In this document: in pieces, positions 8,877 through 17,898 of the stretch | How positions within the stretch are numbered: the stretch's first letter is position 1 | Layout of the letters: each line of letters opens with the position of its first letter | From: Parapedobacter sp964613725 | Lineage (GTDB): Bacteria; Bacteroidota; Bacteroidia; Sphingobacteriales; Sphingobacteriaceae | Length of the DNA stretch: 63,243 nt | Assembly (NCBI GenBank): GCA_964613725.1 | Contig: CAZTJY010000003.1 | Coordinates: 1 to 63,243, forward strand | Direction: 5' to 3' | Made by a program: the position numbers and the translations under genes | The notes under the pieces: generated by a model | What the model was told of the DNA's origin: nothing | Database searches by the model: none | The model's input: the letters and a program-made list of their open reading frames with translations, nothing else

Positions 8877-9839
8877 ATGGGACTATTTGATTTTTTCAAG
8901 AAAAAGCAGGAAACACCAGAAGCCCAGGAGGCCCTCGATAAAGGGCTGGAGAAAACTAAAGAGGGATTTCTGTCCAAGATCACCAAAGCGGTCGTGGGCA
9001 AGTCTACCGTAGATGAAGACGTCCTCGACGAACTGGAGGAAGTACTCGTCACTTCGGATGTGGGCGTTACCACCACCCTGAAGATCATCGACCGCATCGA
9101 GGCCCGTGTGGCGCGCGACAAGTACATCAATACATCCGAACTCAATGCCCTGCTGCGCGACGAAATCCAGGCCCTGCTCGCCGAAAACAACAGTGCCGAC
9201 TTCGAGCACTTCGAATACGGCGAGCACAAACCCTATGTCATTATGGTAGTGGGCGTCAACGGCGTGGGCAAAACCACTACGATTGGCAAGTTGGCCCACC
9301 AGCTCAAACAGGCCGGCAACAAGGTGGTGCTGGGTGCTGCCGACACGTTCCGAGCGGCGGCCGTAGACCAGATTAAGCTCTGGGGCGAACGCGTGGGCGT
9401 GCGTGTGGTGGCGCAGGCCATGGGGTCAGACCCCGCCTCGGTAGCGTACGATACGGTCAAGTCGGCCGTGGCCAACGGCGACGATGTGGCCATCATCGAC
9501 ACCGCCGGTAGGCTGCATAATAAGGTGGCGCTGATGAACGAGCTGACCAAGATCAAACAGGTCATGCAAAAGATCGTGCCGGGTGCGCCCCACGAAATCC
9601 TGCTGGTGCTCGATGCCTCCACCGGCCAGAACGCTATCGAACAGTGCAAACAGTTCACCCAAGCAACCGATGTCAATGCACTCGCCCTTACCAAACTCGA
9701 CGGTACCGCCAAGGGCGGCGTGGTCATCGGCATATCCGACCAGTTCAAAATCCCGGTCAAATACATCGGCGTGGGCGAAAAAATGGACGACCTCCAGCTG
9801 TTCAACAAAAAGGAGTTTGTCGACTCCCTGTTCAAGTGA
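8877..9839 (+). CDS. ftsY: Signal recognition particle receptor FtsY
   Basis: A 320-residue SRP-type GTPase. An N-domain helix bundle (residues 1-100) is followed by the G domain, with P-loop GVNGVGKTTTIGKLA near residue 124, DTFRAAA, DTAGR and TKLDGTAKGG. FtsY docks the SRP-ribosome complex at the membrane for co-translational insertion. The long acidic A-domain of Proteobacteria is missing, as is usual in Bacteroidota. It is followed 56 bp later by rimO. Confidence 0.97.
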   Translation: MGLFDFFKKKQETPEAQEALDKGLEKTKEGFLSKITKAVVGKSTVDEDVLDELEEVLVTSDVGVTTTLKIIDRIEARVARDKYINTSELNALLRDEIQALLAENNSADFEHFEYGEHKPYVIMVVGVNGVGKTTTIGKLAHQLKQAGNKVVLGAADTFRAAAVDQIKLWGERVGVRVVAQAMGSDPASVAYDTVKSAVANGDDVAIIDTAGRLHNKVALMNELTKIKQVMQKIVPGAPHEILLVLDASTGQNAIEQCKQFTQATDVNALALTKLDGTAKGGVVIGISDQFKIPVKYIGVGEKMDDLQLFNKKEFVDSLFK

Positions 9840-9895
9840 TCCCGGCGACACGATGAAACCGGCGCAGCATGCGCACAACGTAAAAAAACATTCGA

Positions 9896-11230
9896 ATGAA
9901 GACGAAAGCCGCTAAGGCGGAAACCATCACCCACAAGCCCCGCATCAACGTGGTGACGTTGGGCTGCTCCAAAAACGTACACGACAGCGAAGTGCTGATG
10001 GGCCAGCTTCGGGGAAACGACATGCCCGTGGTGCATGAGTCGGCCGACGTACGCACAGACGACATCGTGGTCATCAACACCTGTGGGTTCATCGACAACG
10101 CCAAGCAGGAATCCATCGATACCATCCTGCAATACAGCGCGCTCAAAGATGAGGGTAAGGTCGGCAAAGTCATCGTCACCGGCTGCCTGTCCGAGCGTTA
10201 CAAGCCCGAGCTGCAAAGCGAAATACCCAACGTAGACGCCTACTTCGGAACGCACGACCTGCAAGACCTCCTCGGTGCGATAGGGGCGGATTACAAGCAC
10301 GAACTGGTGGGCGAGCGCCTGTTGACCACACCCTCGCATTTCGCCTATTTCAAGATTGCCGAGGGTTGCAACCGCCCTTGCTCGTTCTGTGCCATCCCGC
10401 TGATGCGTGGCAAGCATGTGTCCAAGCCCATGGAGGCCCTGGTGAAGGAAGCCCAGCTACTGGCGAAAAGCGGCACCAAAGAACTCATCCTCATTGCGCA
10501 AGACCTCACCTACTACGGGCTCGACCTGTATGGTAAGCGCAACCTGGCCGATCTGTTGCGCCGCCTGTCCGACGTAGAAGGCATCGAATGGATACGGCTG
10601 CAATATGCCTACCCATCGGGCTTCCCCATGGATATCCTCGATGCCATGAACGAGCGCGATAACATCTGCAATTACCTCGATATGCCGCTGCAGCACATCA
10701 GCGATCCCATGCTCAAATCCATGCGGCGGGGCATCACCAAGCAGAAGACAATCGACCTGGTCAACGCTATACGCGACCGCGTACCGGGGATCGCGCTGCG
10801 TACCACCCTCATCTGCGGTTACCCCGGCGAAACCGAGCAGGATTTCGATGAGCTCCAGCAATGGGTGGCTGATACAAGGTTCGACCGGCTCGGCTGCTTT
10901 ACCTATTCGCACGAAGAGAAAACCCACGCCCACACGCTGGAAGACGACGTTCCCGAAGAAACGAAGGCAGCCCGTGTGGAGCAGATCATGGACATCCAAC
11001 AGGGCATCTCGTTCGAGATCAACCAGCAGAAGGTAGGGAATACCCACAAGGTATTGATCGATAAAGTGGAGGGCGACCATTTCGTCGGCCGCACCGAGTA
11101 CGATTCGCCCGAGGTGGATAATGAAGTGCTTATTCCGGTTGCCGGAAACTACCTTTCGCTCGGCCACTTCGCCAACGTGCATATCGATAGGGCCGAAGAT
11201 TTCGACCTGTATGGAAGTATTGTCAAATAA
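9896..11230 (+). CDS. rimO: Ribosomal protein S12 methylthiotransferase RimO
   Basis: The 444-residue protein has three parts: an N-terminal UPF0004 domain (LGCSKNVHDSEVLMG, NTCGFIDNAKQES, TGCLSERY), a radical SAM core with C158, C162 and C165 (CNRPCSFC), and a C-terminal TRAM domain. RimO carries two iron-sulfur clusters and adds a methylthio group to an aspartate of ribosomal protein S12. The GCSKN signature separates it from the tRNA enzyme MiaB. Its place beside ftsY is common in Bacteroidota. Confidence 0.96.
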   Translation: MKTKAAKAETITHKPRINVVTLGCSKNVHDSEVLMGQLRGNDMPVVHESADVRTDDIVVINTCGFIDNAKQESIDTILQYSALKDEGKVGKVIVTGCLSERYKPELQSEIPNVDAYFGTHDLQDLLGAIGADYKHELVGERLLTTPSHFAYFKIAEGCNRPCSFCAIPLMRGKHVSKPMEALVKEAQLLAKSGTKELILIAQDLTYYGLDLYGKRNLADLLRRLSDVEGIEWIRLQYAYPSGFPMDILDAMNERDNICNYLDMPLQHISDPMLKSMRRGITKQKTIDLVNAIRDRVPGIALRTTLICGYPGETEQDFDELQQWVADTRFDRLGCFTYSHEEKTHAHTLEDDVPEETKAARVEQIMDIQQGISFEINQQKVGNTHKVLIDKVEGDHFVGRTEYDSPEVDNEVLIPVAGNYLSLGHFANVHIDRAEDFDLYGSIVK

Positions 11231-11263
11231 TCGTTATCCGTCGCCTTTTTTGCGGGCAACAAC

Positions 11264-11271
11264 TATCTTTG
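11264..11271 (+). promoter_or_regulatory. Promoter -7 box for bshC
   Basis: TATCTTTG matches TAnnTTTG. It ends only 7 bp before the chosen ATG at 11279, so the mRNA would be leaderless or nearly so. This also argues against the upstream non-ATG start at 11273. Confidence 0.5.
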
Positions 11272-11278
11272 TTTGCTG

Positions 11279-12868
11279 ATGAAGGCCACTTACATAGATT
11301 ACAAGGATACCAATAGCTTTTCCAAGACATTGCTGGCCTATTTAGCCAATGCGCCTGCGCTGGCCCCCTTCGCGGGCAACCGACCGACCTTCGAAGGGTT
11401 CGCGCAGCAAATCGAAGCCAAAGCCGGCAAAACCGACCGCGCCGGATTGGTGCAGGTATTGCGGCAGCAATATGCCGAATTACTGCAAGGGCAGCCTGTC
11501 GTCGCTGCCAACATCGACGCGCTGGCAGACGAACGTACGTTTACGGTCACTACCGGCCACCAACTCAATATCTTCACCGGGCCGCTTTACTTCATTTTTA
11601 AAATAGCCACCACCATACGCCTAGCCCGCGACCTTAAAGCGGCTTTCCCCGATTGCCAGTTTGTGCCGGTATATTGGATGGCCACCGAAGACCATGATTT
11701 CGCCGAGATCAACCATACGCGCCTCCACGGTAAGAAAATCGTGTGGGATGCTCCCGCGGCGGGTGCCACGGGAAGGATGAAAACGGCTACGATGGGCGAC
11801 ACGGTATACGAGTACCAGCGCACGCTCGGCCTGTCAGACAACTCGTCCAAACTCGCTGCGCTCGTTAAAGCGGCCTACCTGCAACACGATAACCTGGCGG
11901 ATGCCACCCGGAGCCTCGTAAACGGGCTGTTCGGCGCCTATGGCCTCGTGGTCATCGATGCCGACAGTGCCCCGCTCAAGCAGCGCTTTGCACCTTTCAT
12001 CGAACAGGATATCCTTAGTGGCCACAGCCATGAGGCCATCGAAAATACTTCGGCAGCCCTGAATGCGGCCGGTTTTGCCAGTCAGGTCCATGCCCGTGAG
12101 ATTAACTTTTTTTACCTCAGCGATGACTTCCGCGAACGGATCGTGCAACTGGATGACGGTAGGTTTGAGGTGCTCAACCAAGGGATTTATTTTACCGAAG
12201 ACCAACTCAAGGCTGAAATACAGCGCCATCCGGAACGTTTCAGCCCCAATGTAGTTATGCGTCCGCTGTACCAGGAAGTGATTCTTCCCAATCTAGCCTA
12301 TATCGGAGGCGGTGCCGAAATTGCCTACTGGCTGCAACTGAAATCGGTTTTCGAGCATTATGGTGTCGATTTTCCGATTCTCGTACCGCGCAACTCCGCG
12401 ATGATCACTGACGACAACATGTCTGTTAAGGTGCTTCGGCTCAACCTTACCTTCCGGAGCATTTTCAAAAATACCGAAGAGCTCAAAAAGGAATATGTAC
12501 GCCGCCATACCAAACATCGGCTCACGCTCAACGACGAGTGGATGGAACTCAACGCCATCTTCAGCAAACTGCGGCTCCGCGCCCATAAAATCGATCCGAG
12601 CCTCGGTCCCAGCACCGATGCCGTGAAAGCACGGTTGAAGAAAGCCATCCACAGTCTCGAGAAAAAATTGCTCCGGGCCGAAAAGCGCAACCACGACGAT
12701 GCGCTGATCCAGATAGACCGCATTAAGGAAAAGCTCTTCCCAGGTGGGGCGCTACAGGAACGATCGGAAAACATGGGGCCACTTTACGTGCGTTACGGCG
12801 ACCGCCTCATTGACGAGCTTATCCAACACTTCAACCCATTGGATTTCAAATTTACCATCATCTATTGA
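11279..12868 (+). CDS. bshC: Bacillithiol biosynthesis cysteine-adding enzyme BshC
   Basis: The protein has about 529 residues from ATG 11279; a TTG at 11273 would add two. BshC features include VTTGHQLNIFTGPLYFIFK, PVYWMATEDHDFAEINH and a central PLYQEVILPNLAYIGGGAE, followed by a C-terminal coiled coil (about residues 370-480). BshC joins cysteine to GlcN-malate in the last step of making bacillithiol, the low-molecular-weight thiol of many Bacteroidota and Firmicutes. bshA and bshB are not in the window. Its 3' end overlaps the convergent DUF4833 gene by 7 bp. Confidence 0.95.
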   Translation: MKATYIDYKDTNSFSKTLLAYLANAPALAPFAGNRPTFEGFAQQIEAKAGKTDRAGLVQVLRQQYAELLQGQPVVAANIDALADERTFTVTTGHQLNIFTGPLYFIFKIATTIRLARDLKAAFPDCQFVPVYWMATEDHDFAEINHTRLHGKKIVWDAPAAGATGRMKTATMGDTVYEYQRTLGLSDNSSKLAALVKAAYLQHDNLADATRSLVNGLFGAYGLVVIDADSAPLKQRFAPFIEQDILSGHSHEAIENTSAALNAAGFASQVHAREINFFYLSDDFRERIVQLDDGRFEVLNQGIYFTEDQLKAEIQRHPERFSPNVVMRPLYQEVILPNLAYIGGGAEIAYWLQLKSVFEHYGVDFPILVPRNSAMITDDNMSVKVLRLNLTFRSIFKNTEELKKEYVRRHTKHRLTLNDEWMELNAIFSKLRLRAHKIDPSLGPSTDAVKARLKKAIHSLEKKLLRAEKRNHDDALIQIDRIKEKLFPGGALQERSENMGPLYVRYGDRLIDELIQHFNPLDFKFTIIY

Positions 12869-13476
12869 ACCGGTTTTACCCGTTCGCTTACACGGGCCTG
12901 GGTCGTGGTATCCCGGCCGGTTAATTCGAAGTATAGGATGTTCGGGCTGAGCATGCTGCCGCCATCGATACGCACAAAAATACGCTCCAACACCGCATTA
13001 CGGTTATCAATTGTGGTATACGCCTTGTGGGTTCGGCTTTTTTCACAATAAGCCAGCCGCAGCGGATGATCTTTATAAGCCGCCAATCGCAATTCGTAGG
13101 CGCCATCGCCAAGGGACCTATGGCTAATGCCGTATGCCATGGTGCGTTGCAGGAAGTTCAACTCTTGGCGCGTGCCGCCCTCGGCATAGCGTATCCAGTA
13201 AACGTTCACCGGCTTGTCGGGGTCAACCACACCATCTACGGTGTTGAGTTGGTAGATCACGGTGTTGTCATCCGGATCGCGCTGGAGATAGAACAATTGG
13301 TTTGGTTCGTTGGGTACGGGGAGGCTGTCAGCCACTGCTTTTTTGGCCGATTGTCGCTCCTGGGCGGCGAGTGTAAACCCCGCCAAAAAAAGCACCATGC
13401 AAAGGCCGCTCCTCGCGCCTCCACGGAGGCGCAGGTCGTGAAAAGCATACGGGTGGAAAAGCGGATATCCCAGCAT
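12862..13476 (-). CDS. DUF4833 family secreted protein
   Basis: I recognise a DUF4833-type protein: PNQLFYLQRDPDDNTVIYQL, then PVNVYWIRYAEGG and, near the end, GGSMLSPNILYFELTGRD. Function is not known. The frame is open to an ATG at 13497, but a promoter box at 13495-13502 covers that codon, so the start must lie downstream, at ATG 13476 or ATG 13398. The last (MVLFLAGFTLAAQ) gives a clean signal peptide and may be the true one. The product is probably periplasmic. The stop overlaps the convergent bshC by 7 bp. Confidence 0.75.
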   Translation of the reverse strand: MLGYPLFHPYAFHDLRLRGGARSGLCMVLFLAGFTLAAQERQSAKKAVADSLPVPNEPNQLFYLQRDPDDNTVIYQLNTVDGVVDPDKPVNVYWIRYAEGGTRQELNFLQRTMAYGISHRSLGDGAYELRLAAYKDHPLRLAYCEKSRTHKAYTTIDNRNAVLERIFVRIDGGSMLSPNILYFELTGRDTTTQARVSERVKPVQ

Positions 13477-13494
13477 CAATGGCCTCCATTTCCT

Positions 13495-13535
13495 CAAACT
13501 TAGCTAAAATCCCTAAGACTCGCAATAGCTAATCG
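13495..13535 (-). promoter_or_regulatory. Promoter element with TAGCTAAGTTTG, upstream of the DUF4833 gene
   Basis: Read on the minus strand, GCTATTGCGA is followed after a short gap by GATTTTAGCTAAGTTTG. The last eight bases (TAAGTTTG, plus-strand 13495-13502) match TAnnTTTG exactly. The same arrangement, a GCTATT half-site, then TAGC, then TAAGTTTG, occurs before trmB and trhO in this window. This is a looser copy. Confidence 0.5.
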
Positions 13536-13618
13536 TGTTGTCGCGCCACGCCCTTCTAAGAATATTCCCTATATTAGCAGTTGAATCATAGCGAGATTAC
13601 CTTAAAAACGACGATTAT

Positions 13619-15061
13619 ATGGCCATACTGCCCATCCGGACCCTACTATTATCAGCGATTCTCTTCATGGTTGCGTCCGCCGGCGCGCAAGTAGCACCTG
13701 CTGTACAGAAGCCCAACATCGTCATCGTTTTTACCGACGATCAAGGTTACCAGGATGTCGGCGCATTCGGCTCGCCGGATATCCGGACGCCGAATCTCGA
13801 CCGGATGGCCGCAGAGGGGGTGAAGTTTACCAATTTCCATGCAGCACAGGCGGTCTGTTCGGCGTCCCGGACGGCCTTGCTCACAGGGTGCTACCCCAAT
13901 AGGGTCGGCATCCATGGTGCGCTGGACCACCGGGCTAAACATGGCCTTCACCCCGACGAGATGACCATCGCTGAAGTACTCAAACCGCTGGGTTACCATA
14001 CCGCAGCTATCGGTAAATGGCACCTTGGTCACCATCCGCCGTTCCTCCCCACGCGGCAGGGGTTCGATGAGTTTTTCGGCCTTCCGTACTCCAACGATAT
14101 GTGGCCCAATCACCCCGAAAATAAAAACTACTATCCGCCGCTGCCCCTGTATGAAAACGAACGGGTTATTGATACGGTCGACAACCAAGATCTGCTCACC
14201 ACCCACTACACCGAACGTGCCGTCGATTTCATCAAACGGCATAAAGACCAACCCTTTTTCCTCTACCTCGCCCACAGCATGCCCCATGTGCCGTTAGCCG
14301 TTTCCGACAAATTCAAGGGACGGTCTGAAAGGGGATTATACGGCGATGTCATCATGGAAATCGATTGGTCCGTGGGACAGGTTTTGGAGACCCTCGAGCA
14401 GTATGGCCTGGATGAGCGCACCCTGGTCATCTTTGCGTCAGACAACGGCCCATGGCTCTCCTATGGTGGCCACAGTGGTGAAGCCCTGCCACTGCGGGAG
14501 GGCAAAGGCACCTCATGGGAGGGCGGCGTCCGCGTGCCCTGCATCATGCGTTGGCCGGGCCAGCTGCCAGCCGGCAAGGTGCAGGCCGAACCGGCCATGA
14601 CCATCGACGTGTTGCCCACCATCGCTTGGATTACCGGCGCGGAACTTCCCCGCCGCCACATCGACGGGCTCGACATCTGGCCGCTCATGCAGGTATCGGA
14701 AGGGGCAAAAACACCGCACGAAGCCTACTATATCTACTATAATCGCAACGAGCTGCAGGCCGTTATCATGGGCGAATGGAAGCTTTACCTGCCCCACACC
14801 TACCGGACCATCAAGGCCGGGCAATCCCATCGCGATGACGGTATCCCCATTAAATACGAGATGACCAAAATAGAAACACCGGAACTTTACCACCTCGGCA
14901 ACGACATCAGCGAGACCACAAACGTAGCAGCCGGGCAGCCCCGCGTGGTAGCGGCTATGCTTCGGCTGGCCGAGAAAGCCCGCGCCGATATGGGTGATGC
15001 ACTCACCGGGTCGGTCGGCAAAAATTTGCGAGAACCCGGTAGCATTGATGAATTGAACTAA
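13619..15061 (+). CDS. Sulfatase, family S1, secreted
   Basis: The 480-residue protein has a signal peptide ending near SAGAQ. The sulfatase fold starts with PNIVIVFTDDQGYQDVG, whose two aspartates bind the metal. The formylglycine site is C80 in VCSASRTALLTG, a C-x-A-x-R form where Ala replaces the usual Pro. HTAAIGKWHLGHHP and FASDNGPWL give further active-site residues. It should remove sulfate esters from sugars in the periplasm or outside the cell after Cys80 is converted to formylglycine. The stop is one base from the next start, so the FG-GAP protein is probably translationally coupled to it. Confidence 0.93.
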   Translation: MAILPIRTLLLSAILFMVASAGAQVAPAVQKPNIVIVFTDDQGYQDVGAFGSPDIRTPNLDRMAAEGVKFTNFHAAQAVCSASRTALLTGCYPNRVGIHGALDHRAKHGLHPDEMTIAEVLKPLGYHTAAIGKWHLGHHPPFLPTRQGFDEFFGLPYSNDMWPNHPENKNYYPPLPLYENERVIDTVDNQDLLTTHYTERAVDFIKRHKDQPFFLYLAHSMPHVPLAVSDKFKGRSERGLYGDVIMEIDWSVGQVLETLEQYGLDERTLVIFASDNGPWLSYGGHSGEALPLREGKGTSWEGGVRVPCIMRWPGQLPAGKVQAEPAMTIDVLPTIAWITGAELPRRHIDGLDIWPLMQVSEGAKTPHEAYYIYYNRNELQAVIMGEWKLYLPHTYRTIKAGQSHRDDGIPIKYEMTKIETPELYHLGNDISETTNVAAGQPRVVAAMLRLAEKARADMGDALTGSVGKNLREPGSIDELN

Positions 15062-15062
15062 C

Positions 15063-16325
15063 ATGGATCCAACGATGAGAAAAACACTAGCCTGGTTGGC
15101 CACCGGCATTTTTGCCTGGTCATGCGCCTCAACCATCCCCGCCGAAAATGGAATGGAAACCGCCTTCTTCCGAGATGTCACGGCCACCCACGTGCCCAAG
15201 GATCCCGAGGCCCATATCCTCGAAGTGGCCTTCGCCGATGTAGACGGCGATGGCGACTTGGATGTCATTGCCGCCCTCGAAGCGGATGAAAACCGCCTGT
15301 ACATCAACGATGGCAAGGGGATGCTCAGCTGGAAGCGTGGCGTATTCAAAAGGGCTAAGCACGATACCGAGCACGTTCGCGCCGTCGATTTTGATGGCGA
15401 CGGCCACATCGACGTCGTATTTGTGGCCGAAGATGATCAGACCCATGAGTATTACCTCGGCAATGGCGACGGCACGTTCCGCGACGTAAGCGACCGCCTG
15501 CTGGGTATGAGCGAGGGCAACGGCCTCGACGTGGGCGATGTAGACGGCGATGGGCGGCCCGATATCGTGGTGGGCAACTCGGGCAGCGAAGGCCAAAATT
15601 TCCTATGGTTGAATGACTCCCTGCGCCCTGGCCATTTCATCGATCGCACCGCCCGGAACCTACCGGAGGTCAATGATGCCACGCAGAGCGTGAAACTGGC
15701 CGACCTCAACGGCGATGGGCACCTTGACATGGTGATAGGCAACGAAGTGCCCCCCAATCGCCTGCTCATCAACGACGGCAGCGGACGGTTTACCGAGCAT
15801 GCCGACCAACTCGACCTGCCCGAGCCGCTTGAAACGCGTGAAGCGCTGGTCTTTGACGTAGATGGCGACGGTGATCCGGATATCGTCTTCGCCAACATCA
15901 CCAGTAATGGGGGCAAATGGGACAAAAACCCGCAGGCCCGCATCCTCATCAACGACGGCCAGGCGCGGTTTACCGATGAGACGGCGCAGCGTATGCCCGC
16001 TTACAAATTCTCCACCTATTCGGCGCGCGAGATCGATTTCGACCATGATGGCCACATCGACATGCTGTTGAGTGCCGTGGCCGTACCGGGTTTCGGCGAA
16101 GAGCCGTTACGAGCCTTCCGCAACGATGGTACGGGCCACTTCACCGATGTGACCGATGAGGTCCTGCCACCTTCGGTGGTGGGCCGTAACTGGAACATCA
16201 CCGTGGGCGACCTCAATGGCGATGGCATCGCCGATGCGTTCGTAGGCGGATGGAGATCGCAGGGTCGCCTATTGTTGGGTAAGGCAGATGAGGGTACCAT
16301 CTATTTAAAGAAGCCGGTGAATTAG
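15063..16325 (+). CDS. FG-GAP/VCBS repeat protein, seven-bladed beta-propeller, secreted
   Basis: Of 420 residues, about 360 form seven repeats, each with a calcium-loop motif: DVDGDGDLD, DFDGDGHID, DVDGDGRPD, DLNGDGHLD, DVDGDGDPD, DFDHDGHID and DLNGDGIAD, at intervals of about 50 residues. Seven such repeats suggest a closed seven-bladed propeller. The N-terminus (from ATG 15063 or ATG 15075) is a signal peptide with a possible lipobox, FAWSCAS, so it may be a lipoprotein. There are no catalytic residues I recognise. The tight link to the sulfatase upstream suggests a binding or scaffolding partner for it; that is inference. Confidence 0.85.
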   Translation: MDPTMRKTLAWLATGIFAWSCASTIPAENGMETAFFRDVTATHVPKDPEAHILEVAFADVDGDGDLDVIAALEADENRLYINDGKGMLSWKRGVFKRAKHDTEHVRAVDFDGDGHIDVVFVAEDDQTHEYYLGNGDGTFRDVSDRLLGMSEGNGLDVGDVDGDGRPDIVVGNSGSEGQNFLWLNDSLRPGHFIDRTARNLPEVNDATQSVKLADLNGDGHLDMVIGNEVPPNRLLINDGSGRFTEHADQLDLPEPLETREALVFDVDGDGDPDIVFANITSNGGKWDKNPQARILINDGQARFTDETAQRMPAYKFSTYSAREIDFDHDGHIDMLLSAVAVPGFGEEPLRAFRNDGTGHFTDVTDEVLPPSVVGRNWNITVGDLNGDGIADAFVGGWRSQGRLLLGKADEGTIYLKKPVN

Positions 16326-16352
16326 CGATATGTATGGACGAGTTCCAGAAAT

Positions 16353-16387
16353 GAAAGGTTTCCAAGCGGGGAGAATGGAAACCTTTC
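16353..16387 (+). terminator. Perfect 12-bp hairpin after the sulfatase/FG-GAP pair
   Basis: GAAAGGTTTCCA (16353-16364) and TGGAAACCTTTC (16376-16387) form a perfect stem with an 11-nt loop, 27 bp after the stop. There is no T-run, so termination is inferred from position. Confidence 0.55.
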
Positions 16388-16772
16388 GAACCAATTATAA
16401 ACCTAAATTATGATGATTGCAAATATAGCGATATTTTATAATATTTTATCCAATGCCAAGTATTTTTTAGGTGTTTCTATAGTTTTACAAACATATGTAG
16501 AGATAAATTACTTTTTTGTTGATTAATTTATAGATTAAAGTACAAGTTTGCTGTGTTTTGTTGTGTGAATTGGATGAAAAATGATTTTTAGTCAGAAAGT
16601 GTGTTTATTTCTTTAATAGAATTCTATATAAATAGTGCTTTTGTGTGTTTTTTAGGCAAATCTTGCGTTAATCATCAAATCGGAACAAATTCAAACTCCT
16701 AGCGCAGTACAGATCTAAAGGCTCTCGGAGACCATGAAAAAAACCAAGCCTGTGATGTGCTAATTTATTTAG

Positions 16773-16780
16773 TATATTTG
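16773..16780 (+). promoter_or_regulatory. Promoter -7 box for the radical SAM gene
   Basis: TATATTTG is a perfect TAnnTTTG match ending 4 bp before the ATG at 16785. Transcription would begin at or very near the start codon, giving a leaderless mRNA. Confidence 0.55.
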
Positions 16781-16784
16781 TGCG

Positions 16785-17855
16785 ATGGATACGATTCAAA
16801 ACCCCGAGTATTTTAAGGGAAGGGGTGCGCAGGTCAATACGCACAATAAATTCGCTGCCCAGCGGTACGTTGCCGAGCATATCGAGGGACTGGACGAGGA
16901 ATTCCTCGAGAACTCGAATACGCAGCTCATCGAAGAAAACCCAAAGAAAATCATCAGCATTAACGACAGTCCAGATCTCCGCATGGGCTATTCCATGAAT
17001 CCCTACCAAGGATGCGAGCACGGCTGTATTTACTGTTATGCCCGCAATGCACACGAATATTGGGGTTACAGCGCCGGGCTCGATTTCGAACGGAAAATCA
17101 TTGTCAAGCGTAATGCCGCCACCGTGCTTGAGCGGCAGCTCAATGCCCGTGGCTACAAGCCGCAGCCCATCATGCTTTCCGGCAATACCGACTGCTACCA
17201 ACCCGTTGAACGCAAACTGGGCATCACCCGGGCTATCCTGCAGGTGCTGCTACGCTACCGCCACCCTGTTTCCATCATCAGCAAGAACAACCTCATCCTG
17301 CGCGATCTGGACATCCTCTCGCAACTGGCCAGCCTTGGTCTCGTCCATGTAGCGATTTCGCTAAACTCGCTGAACGAGTCGCTCCGCCAGAAGATGGAGC
17401 CGCGCACCGTTACGGCCAAAGGTCGGCTCAAAGACATCCAGCGGCTAAGCGCCGCGGGCATCCCTGTGATGGTGATGTGTGCGCCCATCATTCCCGGCCT
17501 CAACAGCGATGAGGTGCCCAAAGTTATCGAAGCTGCGGCTCACCATGGTGCGAGCGGGGCCGGGTACACCATCGTGCGGCTCAACGGGGCCATCGGCGAG
17601 CTGTTTACCGATTGGGTACATAAGGCTTATCCCGACCGGGCCGACAAAGTGCTCCATGGCATCGCCGCCTGCCACGGTGGTAAGCTCAATGATAGCCGTT
17701 GGGGCACCCGCATGAAAGGGGAAGGGCATGAGGCCGAAAGCATCCGACAGCTGTTCAAGCTCGCCGTCAGGCAATACCTTGGCGACCGCAGCCTGCCGCA
17801 GCTCCGGTTGGATTTATTTGCTCCGAAGGGAGGTAAGCAGTTGGATTTGTTTTAG
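16785..17855 (+). CDS. PA0069 family radical SAM protein
   Basis: The 356-residue protein has a radical SAM cluster motif, C77, C81 and C84 in CEHGCIYCYAR, preceded by NPYQGCEHGC and followed by SGNTDCYQPVE. This is the pattern of the PA0069/SplB-like group. The reaction is not established. The C-terminal half (KGEGHEAESIRQLFKLAVR) is typical of the family. It is not a sulfatase-maturating enzyme: the SPASM-type cysteine cluster of anSME is missing. It stands alone with its own promoter. Confidence 0.88.
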   Translation: MDTIQNPEYFKGRGAQVNTHNKFAAQRYVAEHIEGLDEEFLENSNTQLIEENPKKIISINDSPDLRMGYSMNPYQGCEHGCIYCYARNAHEYWGYSAGLDFERKIIVKRNAATVLERQLNARGYKPQPIMLSGNTDCYQPVERKLGITRAILQVLLRYRHPVSIISKNNLILRDLDILSQLASLGLVHVAISLNSLNESLRQKMEPRTVTAKGRLKDIQRLSAAGIPVMVMCAPIIPGLNSDEVPKVIEAAAHHGASGAGYTIVRLNGAIGELFTDWVHKAYPDRADKVLHGIAACHGGKLNDSRWGTRMKGEGHEAESIRQLFKLAVRQYLGDRSLPQLRLDLFAPKGGKQLDLF

Positions 17856-17898
17856 CAGCCCATTTTTTTTCTTACTTTCGGCAATTGAATAGCAATGC

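Larger units (their letters stand above)
16326..16784. other. AT-rich intergenic region
   Basis: This stretch of 459 bp holds a terminator-like hairpin at 16353-16387 and a promoter box at 16773-16780. Between them, about 16400-16660, the sequence is much richer in A and T than its surroundings and I see no gene, repeat or RNA structure I can name. It may be an unannotated regulatory or non-coding RNA region, but nothing supports that directly. Confidence 0.45.

Noticed and set aside
9233..10417. Long antisense frame (394 residues) across ftsY and rimO
   Set aside because: It is an antisense shadow of two well-recognised genes in high-GC sequence, with low-complexity composition and no familiar motif.
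13476..13497. Start of the DUF4833 gene at ATG 13497
   Set aside because: A perfect TAnnTTTG promoter box overlaps this codon, so the transcript would start downstream of it.
16785..17855. Radical SAM protein as an anaerobic sulfatase-maturating enzyme
   Set aside because: It has the PA0069 family pattern and lacks the C-terminal SPASM cysteine clusters of anSME. Nearness to a sulfatase gene is not enough.
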